The translations under genes and the position numbers were made by a program. DNA of 64,000 bases from Cyanobium sp. T1B-Tous (GTDB lineage: Bacteria; Cyanobacteriota; Cyanobacteriia; PCC-6307; Cyanobiaceae). This document shows positions 44,565-55,136 of this stretch, in pieces; the stretch's first letter is position 1, and every line of letters starts with the position of its first letter. The notes beneath the pieces are model-generated. The model saw nothing but the letters and a program-made list of their open reading frames with translations, made no database searches and was not told the origin of the DNA. The stretch is from the NCBI RefSeq assembly GCF_024345475.1, contig NZ_JAGQBE010000003.1, positions 1 to 64,000 on the forward strand, in the 5' to 3' direction.

Positions 44565-44625
44565 GGAGAAGTCTGAAACCAATTGGGCTCAGTGTGGCGA
44601 GGCTGGAGAGGCGTCCCCAGCATCC

Positions 44626-44641
44626 GTCACAACTTCGTGAC
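44626..44641. repeat. Inverted repeat upstream of gnd
   Basis: GTCAC (44626-44630) and GTGAC (44637-44641) flank AACTTC, a 5-6-5 dyad 62 bp upstream of the gnd start and 41 bp after the glgC stop. It might be an operator or a weak hairpin. It is not the NtcA pattern (GTA-N8-TAC) or the CRP pattern (TGTGA-N6-TCACA). Confidence 0.4.
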
Positions 44642-44681
44642 AACGGTGTCAGCAACTCCTGGCTTAAGGGCCAACGCTGGC

Positions 44682-45977
44682 TCAGATCACGGTGCCGTCG
44701 GCAATCGAGCCGTTTTTCACCACCACCACAATGCCGTTGCGAATGTAGAAATTCAATTCAGGCCGATCCGCCTCTTCAACGTGATCCTTGTTGACAATGG
44801 TGACGTTGTTGCCGATTCGCACGTTCTTGTCGAGGATCGCCCGCTTGACCGTGGTTCCTTTGCCAACACCGAGGGGAATGCCACCGCGCTCCCGCAGCAC
44901 CAGACGCTCTTCAGACGATTCGTAGTAGTCGGCGCCCATCACCAGGGTGTCCTGGAGGACAACCTCATCCTCAACCCTGGTCCGCACCCCGAGCACGCAA
45001 TGGTGGATGCTGCAGGCCTTGAGCAGGGAACCCTCGCCGATGATCGACGCTGTGACTTGGGAGTCCTGCAACTTGCTCGGTGGCAGGTAGCGGGGACGGG
45101 TGTAGATCGGAAACTTTTCGTCGTAGAAGGAGAAGGCCGGATTGGGTTGATCGGTGAGGGCCAGATTGGCCTCATAGAAGGCGCCGATGGTTCCGATGTC
45201 TTCCCAGTAGTCGTCGAAGAGAAAGCTTTGGAGCCGATCGCCACGGGCCAGCGAGGAGGGAATGATCTCCTTGCCGAAATCGGTGGAGGTGGGGTTGGAA
45301 TTGAGCAGATCGAACAGCGTCTCACGGCTGAACACATAAATGCCCATGGATGCCAAGTAGGGCCGCTTGGCCGCTTCCTCGGCCGAGAGTCCCAGTGCCT
45401 GGGTGTCCACGCGCATCGCGGCCAAGGAATCGCCCTTGGGCTTCTCTCGGAATTCCTGAATGCGTCCATCCGCACTGGTGCGCATCAACCCGAATCCTTC
45501 CGCTTGGGCGGGGTCAACGGGTAGGGCTCCAACCGTCAGTTGGGCTCCGGTATCAATGTGGTGCTGCACAAAACGGCTGTAATCCATGCGGTACAGCTGG
45601 TCTCCGGAGAGGATCAGGTAGTGATCCACGTCCCATTCCTGGAAGAGCCATTGATATTTCCGCACCGCATCGGCTGTCCCTTCAAACCAGCTGGGGCTTT
45701 CCGGGGTCTGTTGCGCGGCCAACACCTCCACAAAGCCTTGGCCAAAGCCTGCGGAGAGGTTGTAGCTCATCGTCAGGTGACGGTTGAGCGATGCACTGTT
45801 GAATTGGGTCAACACGTAGATCTTATTGATCTCTGAGTTGATGCAATTGCTGACCGGAATATCAATCAAGCGGTACTTGCCGGCCAGCGGTACGGCTGGC
45901 TTGGCGCGCATCTTGGTGAGCGGATAGAGGCGCGTACCAGCACCGCCTCCCAAAATGATCGCCAGTACGCGTTTCAT
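44682..45977 (-). CDS. glgC: Glucose-1-phosphate adenylyltransferase
   Basis: Makes ADP-glucose for glycogen and is the control point of that pathway, activated by 3-phosphoglycerate in cyanobacteria. The 431-residue protein begins [20 protein letters not shown] with the nucleotide-binding motif, followed by [34 protein letters not shown], and a C-terminal left-handed beta-helix with [20 protein letters not shown]. Length and ending ([11 protein letters not shown]) are normal for the family. Confidence 0.97.
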   Translation of the reverse strand: MKRVLAIILGGGAGTRLYPLTKMRAKPAVPLAGKYRLIDIPVSNCINSEINKIYVLTQFNSASLNRHLTMSYNLSAGFGQGFVEVLAAQQTPESPSWFEGTADAVRKYQWLFQEWDVDHYLILSGDQLYRMDYSRFVQHHIDTGAQLTVGALPVDPAQAEGFGLMRTSADGRIQEFREKPKGDSLAAMRVDTQALGLSAEEAAKRPYLASMGIYVFSRETLFDLLNSNPTSTDFGKEIIPSSLARGDRLQSFLFDDYWEDIGTIGAFYEANLALTDQPNPAFSFYDEKFPIYTRPRYLPPSKLQDSQVTASIIGEGSLLKACSIHHCVLGVRTRVEDEVVLQDTLVMGADYYESSEERLVLRERGGIPLGVGKGTTVKRAILDKNVRIGNNVTIVNKDHVEEADRPELNFYIRNGIVVVVKNGSIADGTVI

Positions 45978-46095
45978 AAACCCTGCTGCCGGCGGTTCTC
46001 GGGGCTGACCGTACTGGAGCGGCCCGCACCAGCGCGACCCTTTTGTTCAGCGGCGGCACGAACTGTTGCAGAGCCAGCCGGCCTGGAGCGGGTCA

Positions 46096-47406
46096 TCAGC
46101 CCTCACCGGCCTGGTCTTGGAGCTCGAAGAGGTCCTGCAGCACCCGCATGGCGCTTTGGCGTTGCTGGCGCGGCTGGGGAGCCCGCAGGTTGGTGACCGG
46201 CGTGTGGAGAATCTTGTTGATGATCCCCTTGCTCAGGGCTTCCACCACCTTGCGCTCGCGCGCTGAAAGATCAGGCCCCATGCGGCTGAGGGCCTTCTGC
46301 AGCTCCTGTTCTCGGATGTCCTCCAACTGGCGGCGCAGACGGTTGACGACCGGTACGGCCTCCAGTCCATCCCACCACTCCAGGAACAACCTGGACTCCT
46401 CCTCGAGCAGACCCTCGGCTTCGGCAGCCATTTCGCGCCGGGCTTCCTGGTTGCGATTGACGACTTCCTGCAGGTCATCGACATCGAAGGACTGGATACC
46501 CGCCAGAGCGGCCGTGTCGCCGGCAATGTTTCTGGGCACACCGATGTCCATCAGCATGAGACTGGAGCGCCGGTTGAGGGCACCGAGGCGCTCGGCCGTA
46601 ATGATCGGGCTGTCAGCGGCGGTGCTGGTGAACACCAGCGAGCACGTGCTCAGACAGTGGTCCAGGTCGTCGAGGGGGCGACACTGGACGGGCAGGGCGG
46701 GAAAGTCGGCGGCCAGCAGCTCGGCCTTGCTCACCGTGCGGTTGAGCAGCACCACACCCCGGCAGCCTTTGGCCTGCAAGTGCTGGAGCAGCAGGCGCGC
46801 CATGCGGCCGGCACCCACCACTGCCACCTGCTCTTGGTCCAGGGGGACCAGCTCATCCACGCCACGGGCCTGGCCCACTTTGAGCTGGGCGAGCTCCACG
46901 GCCGCGGAGCTGATCGACACCGCACCGGTGCCGAGATTGGTTTCGGTGCGGACCCGCTTGCCCGTGCTCACCGCCTGGGTCAACAGACGGTTCAGGATCG
47001 GGCCGACGGAGCGATGCTCCTGGCCCAGGCGCACCATTTTCTTGACCTGGGAGAGGATCTGACCCTCCCCCAACACCAACGAATCGAGGCCGGCAGCCAC
47101 CCTCAGCAGGTGGCTGATGGCGTCTTCGTGGTGGAAGGTGAACAGATGGGGGGTGAGCTCCTCGACCGCCAGTCCGGAGTGCTGGCTCAGAAAGGAACCA
47201 ACGGCAGAAATTCCCTGCTCCGGATTGCGGAGCAGGGTGTAGATCTCCAGCCGGTTGCAGGTGCTGAGGATGGACGCCTCCAGCACCTGGTCATCGGAGC
47301 GGAGCTGTTGAAGCGAAGCCTCCATGGTTTGCTCCGGGATGCTGAGGCGTTCCCGGATCTCCACTGGAGCCGTGCGATGACTGAGGCCGACGACGGCAAT
47401 GTGCAT
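46096..47406 (-). CDS. hemA: Glutamyl-tRNA reductase
   Basis: The first committed step of tetrapyrrole synthesis: reduces glutamate on tRNA-Glu to glutamate-1-semialdehyde, leading to heme, chlorophyll, bilins and cobalamin. The 436-residue protein has GLSHRTAPVEIRERLSIPE, the catalytic cysteine in ILSTCNRLEIY (about residue 50), an NADPH-binding domain (VAVVGAGRMARLLLQHL) and a C-terminal dimerisation helix. It lies 34 bp after glpX and 118 bp before glgC. Confidence 0.97.
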   Translation of the reverse strand: MHIAVVGLSHRTAPVEIRERLSIPEQTMEASLQQLRSDDQVLEASILSTCNRLEIYTLLRNPEQGISAVGSFLSQHSGLAVEELTPHLFTFHHEDAISHLLRVAAGLDSLVLGEGQILSQVKKMVRLGQEHRSVGPILNRLLTQAVSTGKRVRTETNLGTGAVSISSAAVELAQLKVGQARGVDELVPLDQEQVAVVGAGRMARLLLQHLQAKGCRGVVLLNRTVSKAELLAADFPALPVQCRPLDDLDHCLSTCSLVFTSTAADSPIITAERLGALNRRSSLMLMDIGVPRNIAGDTAALAGIQSFDVDDLQEVVNRNQEARREMAAEAEGLLEEESRLFLEWWDGLEAVPVVNRLRRQLEDIREQELQKALSRMGPDLSARERKVVEALSKGIINKILHTPVTNLRAPQPRQQRQSAMRVLQDLFELQDQAGEG

Positions 47407-47440
47407 GGAGGCTGGCTCGTGGGCGCGTGCTGCGAGGTGG

Positions 47441-48445
<1,005 letters not shown>

Positions 48446-48612
48446 GGTGATCCGGCAGGGGAATGGGCTTCAGGGAACGGCGTTGGCCCGGCGGGACACG
48501 GGGTCTGAGTCCTGCTGCTGCTAGGCCTTTCGGGCTTGAAGCGGCCGCAACTGTATCAGTGACTTCGTCCCAGGCGCCTCCTTACAATCACGAACCCTGC
48601 GACGAGCCCAGC

Positions 48613-49296
48613 ATGAGCACCAAGTCCCTGGTCATCTCCCCGTCGATCCTTTCCGCCGACTTCTCCCGCCTGGGCGAGGACGTGCGTGCCGTCGACCAGG
48701 CTGGTGCCGACTGGATTCACGTCGATGTGATGGACGGGCGCTTCGTTCCCAACATCACGATCGGACCCCTGATCGTTCAGGCGCTCCGCCCTGTCACCAC
48801 CAAAACGCTCGACGTCCACCTGATGATCGTGGAGCCCGAGAAGTATGTGGCTGACTTTGCCAAGGCGGGCGCAGACATCATTTCGGTGCAGGTCGAGGCC
48901 TGCCCGCACCTGCATCGCAACCTGGCCCAGATCAAGGATCTCGGCAAAATGGCCGGAGCCGTGTTGAACCCCAGCACCCCGCTGGACACCCTCGAGTACT
49001 GCCTCGAGCTCTGTGATCTGGTTTTGATCATGAGCGTCAACCCTGGTTTCGGGGGCCAGAGCTTCATTGACAACCAGGTTCAGAAGATCCGCGACCTGCG
49101 CCGCATGTGCGATGAGCGTGGTCTCGATCCCTGGATCGAGGTGGATGGAGGCATCAAGGCCGACAACGCCTGGAAGGTGCTCGAGGCAGGTGCCAACGCG
49201 ATTGTGAGTGGATCGGGCATCTTCAACCAACCCGATTACGCCGCCGCCATTACCGGGATTCGCAACAGCAAGCGACCCGTCGCCGTGGCGGCCTGA
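48613..49296 (+). CDS. rpe: Ribulose-phosphate 3-epimerase
   Basis: Interconverts xylulose-5-phosphate and ribulose-5-phosphate in the Calvin and pentose phosphate pathways. The 227-residue TIM barrel has [35 protein letters not shown] with the metal His and Asp, [11 protein letters not shown], and the phosphate-binding [12 protein letters not shown]. The ATG at 48613 is preceded by an in-frame opening to 48463 that is not family sequence. It is followed by an intrinsic terminator. Confidence 0.97.
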   Translation: MSTKSLVISPSILSADFSRLGEDVRAVDQAGADWIHVDVMDGRFVPNITIGPLIVQALRPVTTKTLDVHLMIVEPEKYVADFAKAGADIISVQVEACPHLHRNLAQIKDLGKMAGAVLNPSTPLDTLEYCLELCDLVLIMSVNPGFGGQSFIDNQVQKIRDLRRMCDERGLDPWIEVDGGIKADNAWKVLEAGANAIVSGSGIFNQPDYAAAITGIRNSKRPVAVAA

Positions 49297-49331
49297 TCCC
49301 CCCAAGGGCCGTTCGGTTTGGATCGCCGCTG

Positions 49332-49358
49332 AGCCCCCCTCCCTCGAGGGGGGCTTTT
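49332..49358 (+). terminator. Intrinsic terminator of rpe
   Basis: A 9-bp perfect stem AGCCCCCCT/AGGGGGGCT (49332-49340 and 49347-49355) with loop CCCTCG is followed by a short T run (TTTT). It is 35 bp after the rpe stop and 10 bp before the convergent ccsA stop. Confidence 0.9.
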
Positions 49359-49368
49359 CAATGGCAGT

Positions 49369-50319
49369 TCAGCTCTCGAAAAACCAGCCGTAGCTGTGCA
49401 GGCCAATACCCAACAGATTGACGCCGATATAGCAAACAACGATCACCACCAGGCCCGCAGCTGCCACCAGGGCAGGTTTGCGGCCCTGCCAGCCGCGAAT
49501 CAAACGGGTGTGCAGGTAGGCCGCATAGACGAGCCAGCAGATCAGGGCCCAGGTTTCCTTGGGATCCCAGCTCCACCAGCTTCCCCAGGCCTCATTGGCC
49601 CATACGGCTCCACTCACCAATCCCACGGACAGCAGCAGAAACCCCACGGTGATCGTGCGGTAGCTGAGCGAGTCGAGTTGTTCCACCACCGGGATGGCCA
49701 CACTGCTGAGCTGCATGGCCGGGGCGCCCGTGCCATCAGGCCCCTCTCCCACGACGGCCAAGCGGGCCTGGCGGTAGCCCCCACTGCCGATCGAGCTGCT
49801 GCGCAGCTCCAGGGCGTTGCGGCGGTCCGTGAACAGCACGGCCAGCGACAGCAACGAGCCCACCAGAAGGGCCGCATAGCTCACCATGATCACGCTCACA
49901 TGCATGACCAACCAGCTCGAACGCAGAGCTGGAACCAGGGGAGAGGCTTCCTGGAGACGGTCGGGGAGGGCGAAGCTCGCAAAGGCCACACAGCCCAGGG
50001 CCATCGGGGTGGCGGCGGCTGGAACGAGCGGGGAGGGCCAGCTGCGCTCAACCAGGAGCTGGGTGAGGGTGCAGGCCCAGGCCAGGAAGCAGAGGGACTC
50101 GTAGAGATTGCTGATCGGGAAGTGGCCCGAATCCCACCAGCGCAACACCAGTTGGGCCGTCAGGCAGAGATTGGCGACGGCCACCAGCAGCCGCACCGCC
50201 GCGCTGGTGCGCCCCCCACTGAGGGACCAAAAGGCCAGCGGCAGCACCAACAACAGCAGGGCAAACGCCGCCAGGCCAAGGCCGAGCACCGGATCAGTCA
50301 ACAGGGCAGGCACAGGCAT
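49369..50319 (-). CDS. ccsA: Cytochrome c biogenesis protein CcsA (system II)
   Basis: The heme-handling half of the system II cytochrome c synthase, in the thylakoid or plasma membrane; it attaches heme to cytochrome f and c6 together with Ccs1. The 316-residue protein has about eight membrane spans and the tryptophan-rich WWD motif [16 protein letters not shown]. Conserved histidines are visible in [13 protein letters not shown] and YLHTRLIRG. An internal loop of about 35 residues (near 175-210) is longer than in plastid CcsA. In bacteria the same family is often named CcsB or ResC. Confidence 0.93.
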   Translation of the reverse strand: MPVPALLTDPVLGLGLAAFALLLLVLPLAFWSLSGGRTSAAVRLLVAVANLCLTAQLVLRWWDSGHFPISNLYESLCFLAWACTLTQLLVERSWPSPLVPAAATPMALGCVAFASFALPDRLQEASPLVPALRSSWLVMHVSVIMVSYAALLVGSLLSLAVLFTDRRNALELRSSSIGSGGYRQARLAVVGEGPDGTGAPAMQLSSVAIPVVEQLDSLSYRTITVGFLLLSVGLVSGAVWANEAWGSWWSWDPKETWALICWLVYAAYLHTRLIRGWQGRKPALVAAAGLVVIVVCYIGVNLLGIGLHSYGWFFES

Positions 50320-50358
50320 GGCATGAGGTTGGGGCAGTCTGGCGAATCGCCGGCGCCT

Positions 50359-51537
50359 TCAGCGGCTGGCCTGTCGTAACAGAAACAGGCCGCCACCAAG
50401 TCCGATCACCACGGGTAACCAAGCGGAAAAATAGGGGCTGAGCACCCCTTTCACGCCAAGGGAGCTGAACACGAACGCCACTAGGTAGTAGCCGAAGATC
50501 AGCAGCACACTGAGTCCAAATCCCTGGCTGCGACTGCGTCGGGAATGGGGTCTAACGCCGAGGCTGCTACCGATCAGACCGAACACCAGGCAGACCGCGG
50601 GGAAGGCGAATTTTTCCTGAATCCGCACCCGCAATTTCCTCGCCCCCTGAAGATCACTGGCTTCCCGCAGCAACCGTTCGGCCGTACGCGCCTGACCAAT
50701 CGTCATCGAGTTGGAATCCTTCGGCAATTTCGCCACCTGCAGCGGCTGGCTGCCTAGGGGGTAGAGGTAGCGGTCGAAATCCGCTGAGGTGGTAGCGCTA
50801 TCGGTGCCCTCCGTGACCCCGAAGACGTGGCCATCCAAGAATTCCCACTGGGCATCGGGCTCACTCCAGCGGGCCCGATCGGCACTGAGCAACACCCGTT
50901 GATCACTGCGCGAGAGGTCGAGCAGGGTGACCCGTTCCATCACGCCCTTGTTGAAGCGCTGGGCATAGAAAAAATGGGTCAGTCCGCGCTCCGTGCTGCC
51001 ATCAGGCGCCGAGATCTCCCCATACTTCGAGAACATCACATTGTCCTTCTGCTCACCCGCCACGGCCCGTCCGATGGCCCGGTTGAGGGTGTTTTTGGCC
51101 TCCAGCAGGGTGCGCGGCACGATCGCCTCGTTGAAGGTGAAGGTGAGCAGGGTCATCACCAGGGCCACGGCCACGGCGGGCATCACCATGCGCCAGGTGG
51201 CCACCCCCACGCTGCGCAGGGCCGTGAGTTCACTGTTGCCAGAAAGCTTGGAATAGGTGAGCAGGGTGGCCATCAAGGTGGCCATCGGGAACGACAACAC
51301 CAGAAACGACGGCATTTCCAGCACCAGCACCCGAACCGCCACATCCAGAGGAAGGCCCGACTCGGCCACCCGCCGGACCAGCTCAAACACCGCTCCAACC
51401 GAGAGTGAAACGGCCGTGAAGGCGGCGATCCCGAAAATCAGCGGACCAATCAGCTCCCCCAGTAGCCAGCGATCCATGAGGGGGAGTTGCCTCCAGGGCC
51501 GCAGCACGGATTGGCGGCAGCGGTGCAGCATGGTCAT
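50359..51537 (-). CDS. LptF/LptG family LPS export permease
   Basis: A 392-residue inner-membrane permease of the YjgP/YjgQ (LptF/G) family. Three transmembrane segments at the N-terminus (about 25-130) are followed by a periplasmic beta-jellyroll (about 150-280) and three more segments (about 305-385). EMPSFLVLSFPMATLMATLLTYSK, only partly quoted here, is the family coupling region. Only one permease gene is present, so the transporter could be a homodimer or have a second subunit elsewhere. It overlaps lptB by 4 nt, and the two are probably cotranscribed with lptA. Confidence 0.91.
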   Translation of the reverse strand: MTMLHRCRQSVLRPWRQLPLMDRWLLGELIGPLIFGIAAFTAVSLSVGAVFELVRRVAESGLPLDVAVRVLVLEMPSFLVLSFPMATLMATLLTYSKLSGNSELTALRSVGVATWRMVMPAVAVALVMTLLTFTFNEAIVPRTLLEAKNTLNRAIGRAVAGEQKDNVMFSKYGEISAPDGSTERGLTHFFYAQRFNKGVMERVTLLDLSRSDQRVLLSADRARWSEPDAQWEFLDGHVFGVTEGTDSATTSADFDRYLYPLGSQPLQVAKLPKDSNSMTIGQARTAERLLREASDLQGARKLRVRIQEKFAFPAVCLVFGLIGSSLGVRPHSRRSRSQGFGLSVLLIFGYYLVAFVFSSLGVKGVLSPYFSAWLPVVIGLGGGLFLLRQASR

Positions 51538-52262
51538 AGCCGGAAGGCCTCACCGAGGTAGTGCCGGCGGACCAGGGGATCGGATCCCACCTCTTCGGAG
51601 CTGCCGGCGGCCAGAATCGAGCCCTCCGAGAGGATGTAGGCCCGATCGGTGATGGCCAGGGTTTCGCGCACGTTGTGGTCGGTGATGAGCAGCCCCATGC
51701 CCCGGCTTCTGAGTTGGTCGATCAGCTCCTGCAAATCGGCCACCGCGATCGGGTCCACCCCCGCGAAGGGTTCATCGAGCAGCAGGTAGCGGGGCCCCTC
51801 CAGGCCGACGGCGAGGGCCCTGGCGACTTCACAGCGACGACGTTCGCCGCCGGAGAGCTGGTATCCCTTGCGGTGCTGAAAGGCCGTGAGGTGGAAATCC
51901 GTGATCAAGCCCTCCAGCCGTTCCCGACGTTGATCCAGTGGTGTGGCACTTTCCTGAAGGGCCAGGCTGAGGTTGTCGCGCACGCTCAACTGCCGAAACA
52001 CACTCGGCTCTTGCGGCAGATAGCCGATGCCCAGCCGTGCCCTCTGGGGCATGGGCAGCTGCTCGATCCCTTGGCCGTCCATCAACACCTGCCCCGAGTC
52101 AGGACGCATCAGGCCTGTCACCAGGCCGAAGGTTGTGGTTTTGCCGGCTCCGTTCGGGCCCAGCAGACCCACCACTTCTCCGGGCTCGAGCTGCAGGGAG
52201 ACATGGTTCACCAGGAGCCGGCCGCCAATCGCCAGCACGACATCAACCAACTCCAAGCTCAT
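51534..52262 (-). CDS. lptB: LPS export ABC transporter ATPase LptB
   Basis: The ATPase that drives LPS extraction through LptF/G. The 242-residue protein has Walker A LLGPNGAGKTTTFGL, Q-loop sequence YLPQEPSVFRQLS, the ABC signature LSGGERRRCEVARAL, Walker B YLLLDEPFAGVDPIA, and the switch His in LLITDHNVRETL. The TDHNVRETL segment is the LptB-specific form. It overlaps lptF and lptA by 4 nt each. Confidence 0.95.
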   Translation of the reverse strand: MSLELVDVVLAIGGRLLVNHVSLQLEPGEVVGLLGPNGAGKTTTFGLVTGLMRPDSGQVLMDGQGIEQLPMPQRARLGIGYLPQEPSVFRQLSVRDNLSLALQESATPLDQRRERLEGLITDFHLTAFQHRKGYQLSGGERRRCEVARALAVGLEGPRYLLLDEPFAGVDPIAVADLQELIDQLRSRGMGLLITDHNVRETLAITDRAYILSEGSILAAGSSEEVGSDPLVRRHYLGEAFRL

Positions 52263-52708
52263 GGCTTCAGAACCATGGGCGCGTTGAGCCGGTAATGCGT
52301 GACAACCTGTTCTCCTTGGGCTGGTTCAGCCACGATGCGCTCGCGTTCCACGAGATACACGAGCCGTTCGGCGCGGATGCTGTGTCCGCCCTCCTGGAGA
52401 ACATCCACATCGCCACTGAGCACAACCCGGCCTTCGCGGCTGAAATACTGGGCCTGGCGCGAGGTGGCGACCACCCGCTGGTCGGGATAGACGATGCGGA
52501 CATTTCCGGTTGCGGTGACCACACCGGTGCTGTTGTCGGCTTTCTGCAGGTCGGACTCAATCGTCACCAAGCCGTTGGTGGGGGTCACCACCATCGGGCT
52601 GGCAGCCGGGGACATGGGGGCGACCGGTTGGGCCGTTGCCACGGCGGCACTGAAGGAGGCAGCAATGGCAAGAGGGGCAGCCAGCCGCCTGGACCAGAAA
52701 CCCAGCAT
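52259..52708 (-). CDS. lptA: LptA-like periplasmic LPS transport protein
   Basis: A 149-residue exported OstA/LptA-fold protein. An N-terminal signal peptide (LAAPLAIAASFSAAVATAQ) is followed by the jellyroll repeats VTIESDLQKADNSTGVVTAT, GNVRIVYPDQRVVATSRQAQ and VVLSGDVDVLQEGGHSIRAE. LptA forms the bridge that carries LPS across the periplasm. It precedes lptB with a 4-nt overlap. Its ATG shares a base with the stop of the DUF309 gene, so a different, longer start is unlikely. Confidence 0.88.
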   Translation of the reverse strand: MLGFWSRRLAAPLAIAASFSAAVATAQPVAPMSPAASPMVVTPTNGLVTIESDLQKADNSTGVVTATGNVRIVYPDQRVVATSRQAQYFSREGRVVLSGDVDVLQEGGHSIRAERLVYLVERERIVAEPAQGEQVVTHYRLNAPMVLKP

Positions 52709-53172
52709 CAGATCGACCAAGGGCTCGGGCCTGCACCGCTCTTCGAGCAATCTACAGACGGCTGTTGCGCCGGCGTTGCAACCAGTCTCGGGCTCTGACA
52801 GCCGTCTAGTGATCCATGCTCTTGCAGGGCACGCAGGCGCACGGTGGTCGTCTGACGGAGTGAGTCCAGGTCGAGCCCGAGGGCGATGTCCTCGGCACGC
52901 CCCAACCGGCCCAACCCCTCGCCCATCAAGATGGTGGCCCCGCGCCGATTGCCCCGTTCGTGGTGCAGCTCGGCGACCGCGATCTGCAGGATGCCCTGCA
53001 ACACAGGCCGCATGGCGCCAGCGGTCTCGTGCCAAAGGGCCTCAAAACCATCGTGGCAGCCATACCAATCCCCCGCATTGAAGAGGGCAATGGCTTCAGC
53101 CAACCGCGGATCGGCCAGCAACCCCTGTTCCTCAGGGTCCAGGGGGTGGGGCTGTGACTGGAGCAGGGTCAC
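52708..53172 (-). CDS. DUF309 family protein
   Basis: A 154-residue helical protein of the DUF309 family. The signature is complete: LFNAGDWYGCHDGFEALWHE, then PVLQGILQIAVAELHHERGN and RRGATILMGEGLGRL. The function is unknown. It shares one base (TGATG) with the lptA start and lies 3 bp after the typA stop, so it is probably in the lpt operon. The C-terminal 40 residues are irregular and Pro/Ser-rich. Confidence 0.88.
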   Translation of the reverse strand: MTLLQSQPHPLDPEEQGLLADPRLAEAIALFNAGDWYGCHDGFEALWHETAGAMRPVLQGILQIAVAELHHERGNRRGATILMGEGLGRLGRAEDIALGLDLDSLRQTTTVRLRALQEHGSLDGCQSPRLVATPAQQPSVDCSKSGAGPSPWSI

Positions 53173-53175
53173 CCG

Positions 53176-54984
53176 TTAACGCTTGGCCGCCTTTTTGGAC
53201 GGCAGCTTGCGCAGACGGATCGATTCGGGCGTGACTTCCAGCATCTCGTCGGGACCGATGTATTCCAGCGCCCGTTCCAGGGTCATCTGAATCGGTGCCT
53301 GCAGGGTGTCGAGCACTTCAGCGCCGGCGGAGCGGATGTTGGTCACCTGCTTGGCCTTGCAGACGTTCAGCTCCAGATCCGGCGGACGGTTGTGCTCGCC
53401 CACGATCATGCCCTTGTAGACCTTGGTGCCAGGGGTGATGAAGAACTGACCCCGATCTTCTGCGCCCTTGAGCGCATAGAAGGTGGCTGTGCCCTCCTCA
53501 AAGGCAATCAGCACGCCGTTGCGGCGATTGTCCATATCACCCTGCATCGGGCGGTAGTCGAGGAAGGAGTGGCTCATGATCCCTTCCCCCCGGGTGGCGC
53601 GGATGAACTCCCCACGGAAACCGATCAGGCCCCGGGATGGCACCACGAACTCCAGCTGGGTCCGGCCGTCGTTGGTGTTCTCCATGTTCTGCATCTCGGC
53701 CTTGCGGATGCCGAGTTTTTCGATGCAGGCGCCCACCGATTCCTCGGGCACATCGAGCACCAGGGTTTCGTAGGGCTCCGATGGCGTGCCATCGATGGTG
53801 CGGAAGATCACCTGGGGCTGGGACACCTGAAACTCATAGCCCTCGCGGCGCATGGTCTCAATCAGGATGCCGAGGTGCAGCTCACCCCGGCCGCTGACGG
53901 CCCAGCGGTCGGGGGAATCGGTGTCTTCGACCCGCAGCGCCACGTTGGTGAGCAGTTCTTTCTGCAGGCGGTCACGCACCTGGCGGCTGGTGACGAACTT
54001 GCCCTCCTTGCCGGCGAACGGCGAGTCGTTGATGACGAAGGTCATCTGCAGGGTGGGTTCGTCCACCCGGATCAGGGGGAGAGCTTCGGGGTGATCGGGG
54101 CAGGCGATCGTCTCGCCGATGTTGACCTCATCAAAACCGGCCACAGCCACGAGGTCGCCGGCGCGGGCCTCTTCGATTTCAACCCGCTGCAGGCCCTGGA
54201 AGCCAAGCAGTTTGCTGATGCGGCTGCGCTTGATGCTGCCGTCGTCACGGATCAGGGCCGCGGGCTGGCCCGCCTTGATGGTGCCGTTATGAATGCGGCC
54301 GATCATGATCCGGCCGAGGAAGTCTGAGTAGTCGAGGGTGGTGACCTGCAATTGCAGGGGCTTCTCAGGGTCGCCGACCGGCGGCGGCACGTGACGCAGG
54401 ATGGCTTCGAAGAGCGGCTTCATGTTGTCGCTCTCGGTCTTCATGTCCGGCTTGGCGTAGCCACCCATGCCGCTACCAAAGAGGTAGGGGAAATCGCATT
54501 GGTCATCATCGGCGCCAAGCTCCAGGAACAGGTCGAGCACCTTGTCCACAGCCACTTCGGGATCCACCCGCGCCCGGTCGATCTTGTTGACGAACACGAT
54601 CGGCCTCAATCCCTTCTCGAGGGCTTTCTTCAGCACGAAGCGGGTCTGGGGCATCGGGCCCTCATTGGCATCCACGATGAGCAGGCAGCCATCCACCATG
54701 CCCAGCACCCGCTCCACCTCGCCACCGAAGTCCGCGTGGCCGGGGGTGTCGACGATGTTGATCCGGATGCCGTCGTAATCAACGGCAGTGTTTTTCGACA
54801 GGATGGTGATCCCGCGCTCGCGCTCGAGATCGTTGGAGTCCATCACACAGGTTGGAACCGCCTCTCCCTCACGGAAAATGCCCGACTGGCTGAGCAGGGC
54901 ATCCACCAGGGTGGTTTTGCCATGGTCAACGTGGGCAATGATCGCAATATTGCGAATCGGCGTGCCTGGGTGTGCACTACTCAT
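53176..54984 (-). CDS. typA: Translational GTPase TypA/BipA
   Basis: A 602-residue ribosome-binding GTPase related to EF-G and LepA, involved in ribosome assembly and stress or cold growth. The G-domain motifs are [15 protein letters not shown] (P-loop), [22 protein letters not shown] and NKIDR. The C-terminal part is the TypA form ([20 protein letters not shown]), which distinguishes it from LepA. It ends [17 protein letters not shown] plus a basic tail. A 14-bp direct repeat lies about 85-115 bp upstream of its start. Confidence 0.96.
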   Translation of the reverse strand: MSSAHPGTPIRNIAIIAHVDHGKTTLVDALLSQSGIFREGEAVPTCVMDSNDLERERGITILSKNTAVDYDGIRINIVDTPGHADFGGEVERVLGMVDGCLLIVDANEGPMPQTRFVLKKALEKGLRPIVFVNKIDRARVDPEVAVDKVLDLFLELGADDDQCDFPYLFGSGMGGYAKPDMKTESDNMKPLFEAILRHVPPPVGDPEKPLQLQVTTLDYSDFLGRIMIGRIHNGTIKAGQPAALIRDDGSIKRSRISKLLGFQGLQRVEIEEARAGDLVAVAGFDEVNIGETIACPDHPEALPLIRVDEPTLQMTFVINDSPFAGKEGKFVTSRQVRDRLQKELLTNVALRVEDTDSPDRWAVSGRGELHLGILIETMRREGYEFQVSQPQVIFRTIDGTPSEPYETLVLDVPEESVGACIEKLGIRKAEMQNMENTNDGRTQLEFVVPSRGLIGFRGEFIRATRGEGIMSHSFLDYRPMQGDMDNRRNGVLIAFEEGTATFYALKGAEDRGQFFITPGTKVYKGMIVGEHNRPPDLELNVCKAKQVTNIRSAGAEVLDTLQAPIQMTLERALEYIGPDEMLEVTPESIRLRKLPSKKAAKR

Positions 54985-55067
54985 ACTTGGGATGACCTAC
55001 GTTTAAATAGGCCTGATTTAGTGATCGTTTGTAGTTGACTTGAAGTTTGGAGAGAAGCTTTCCTGAA

Positions 55068-55100
55068 CGAGAATCTTGAACTTGACCGAGAATCTTGAAC
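55068..55100. repeat. 14-bp direct repeat upstream of typA
   Basis: CGAGAATCTTGAAC occurs at 55068-55081 and again at 55087-55100, a period of 19 bp. The second copy runs into ACGAGAAG, a partial third start. The surrounding 120 bp is AT-rich compared with the window. It lies about 85-115 bp upstream of typA and just past the 3' end of the U32 gene. A spacing near two helical turns would suit a repeated regulator site. Confidence 0.7.
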
Positions 55101-55136
55101 GAGAAGCGACTTTTAACTTGCAGCCAGGAGTCAACT

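Noticed and set aside
43026-44576. 516-codon plus-strand open frame across gnd
   Set aside because: Antisense shadow of gnd and pgl with no family motif.
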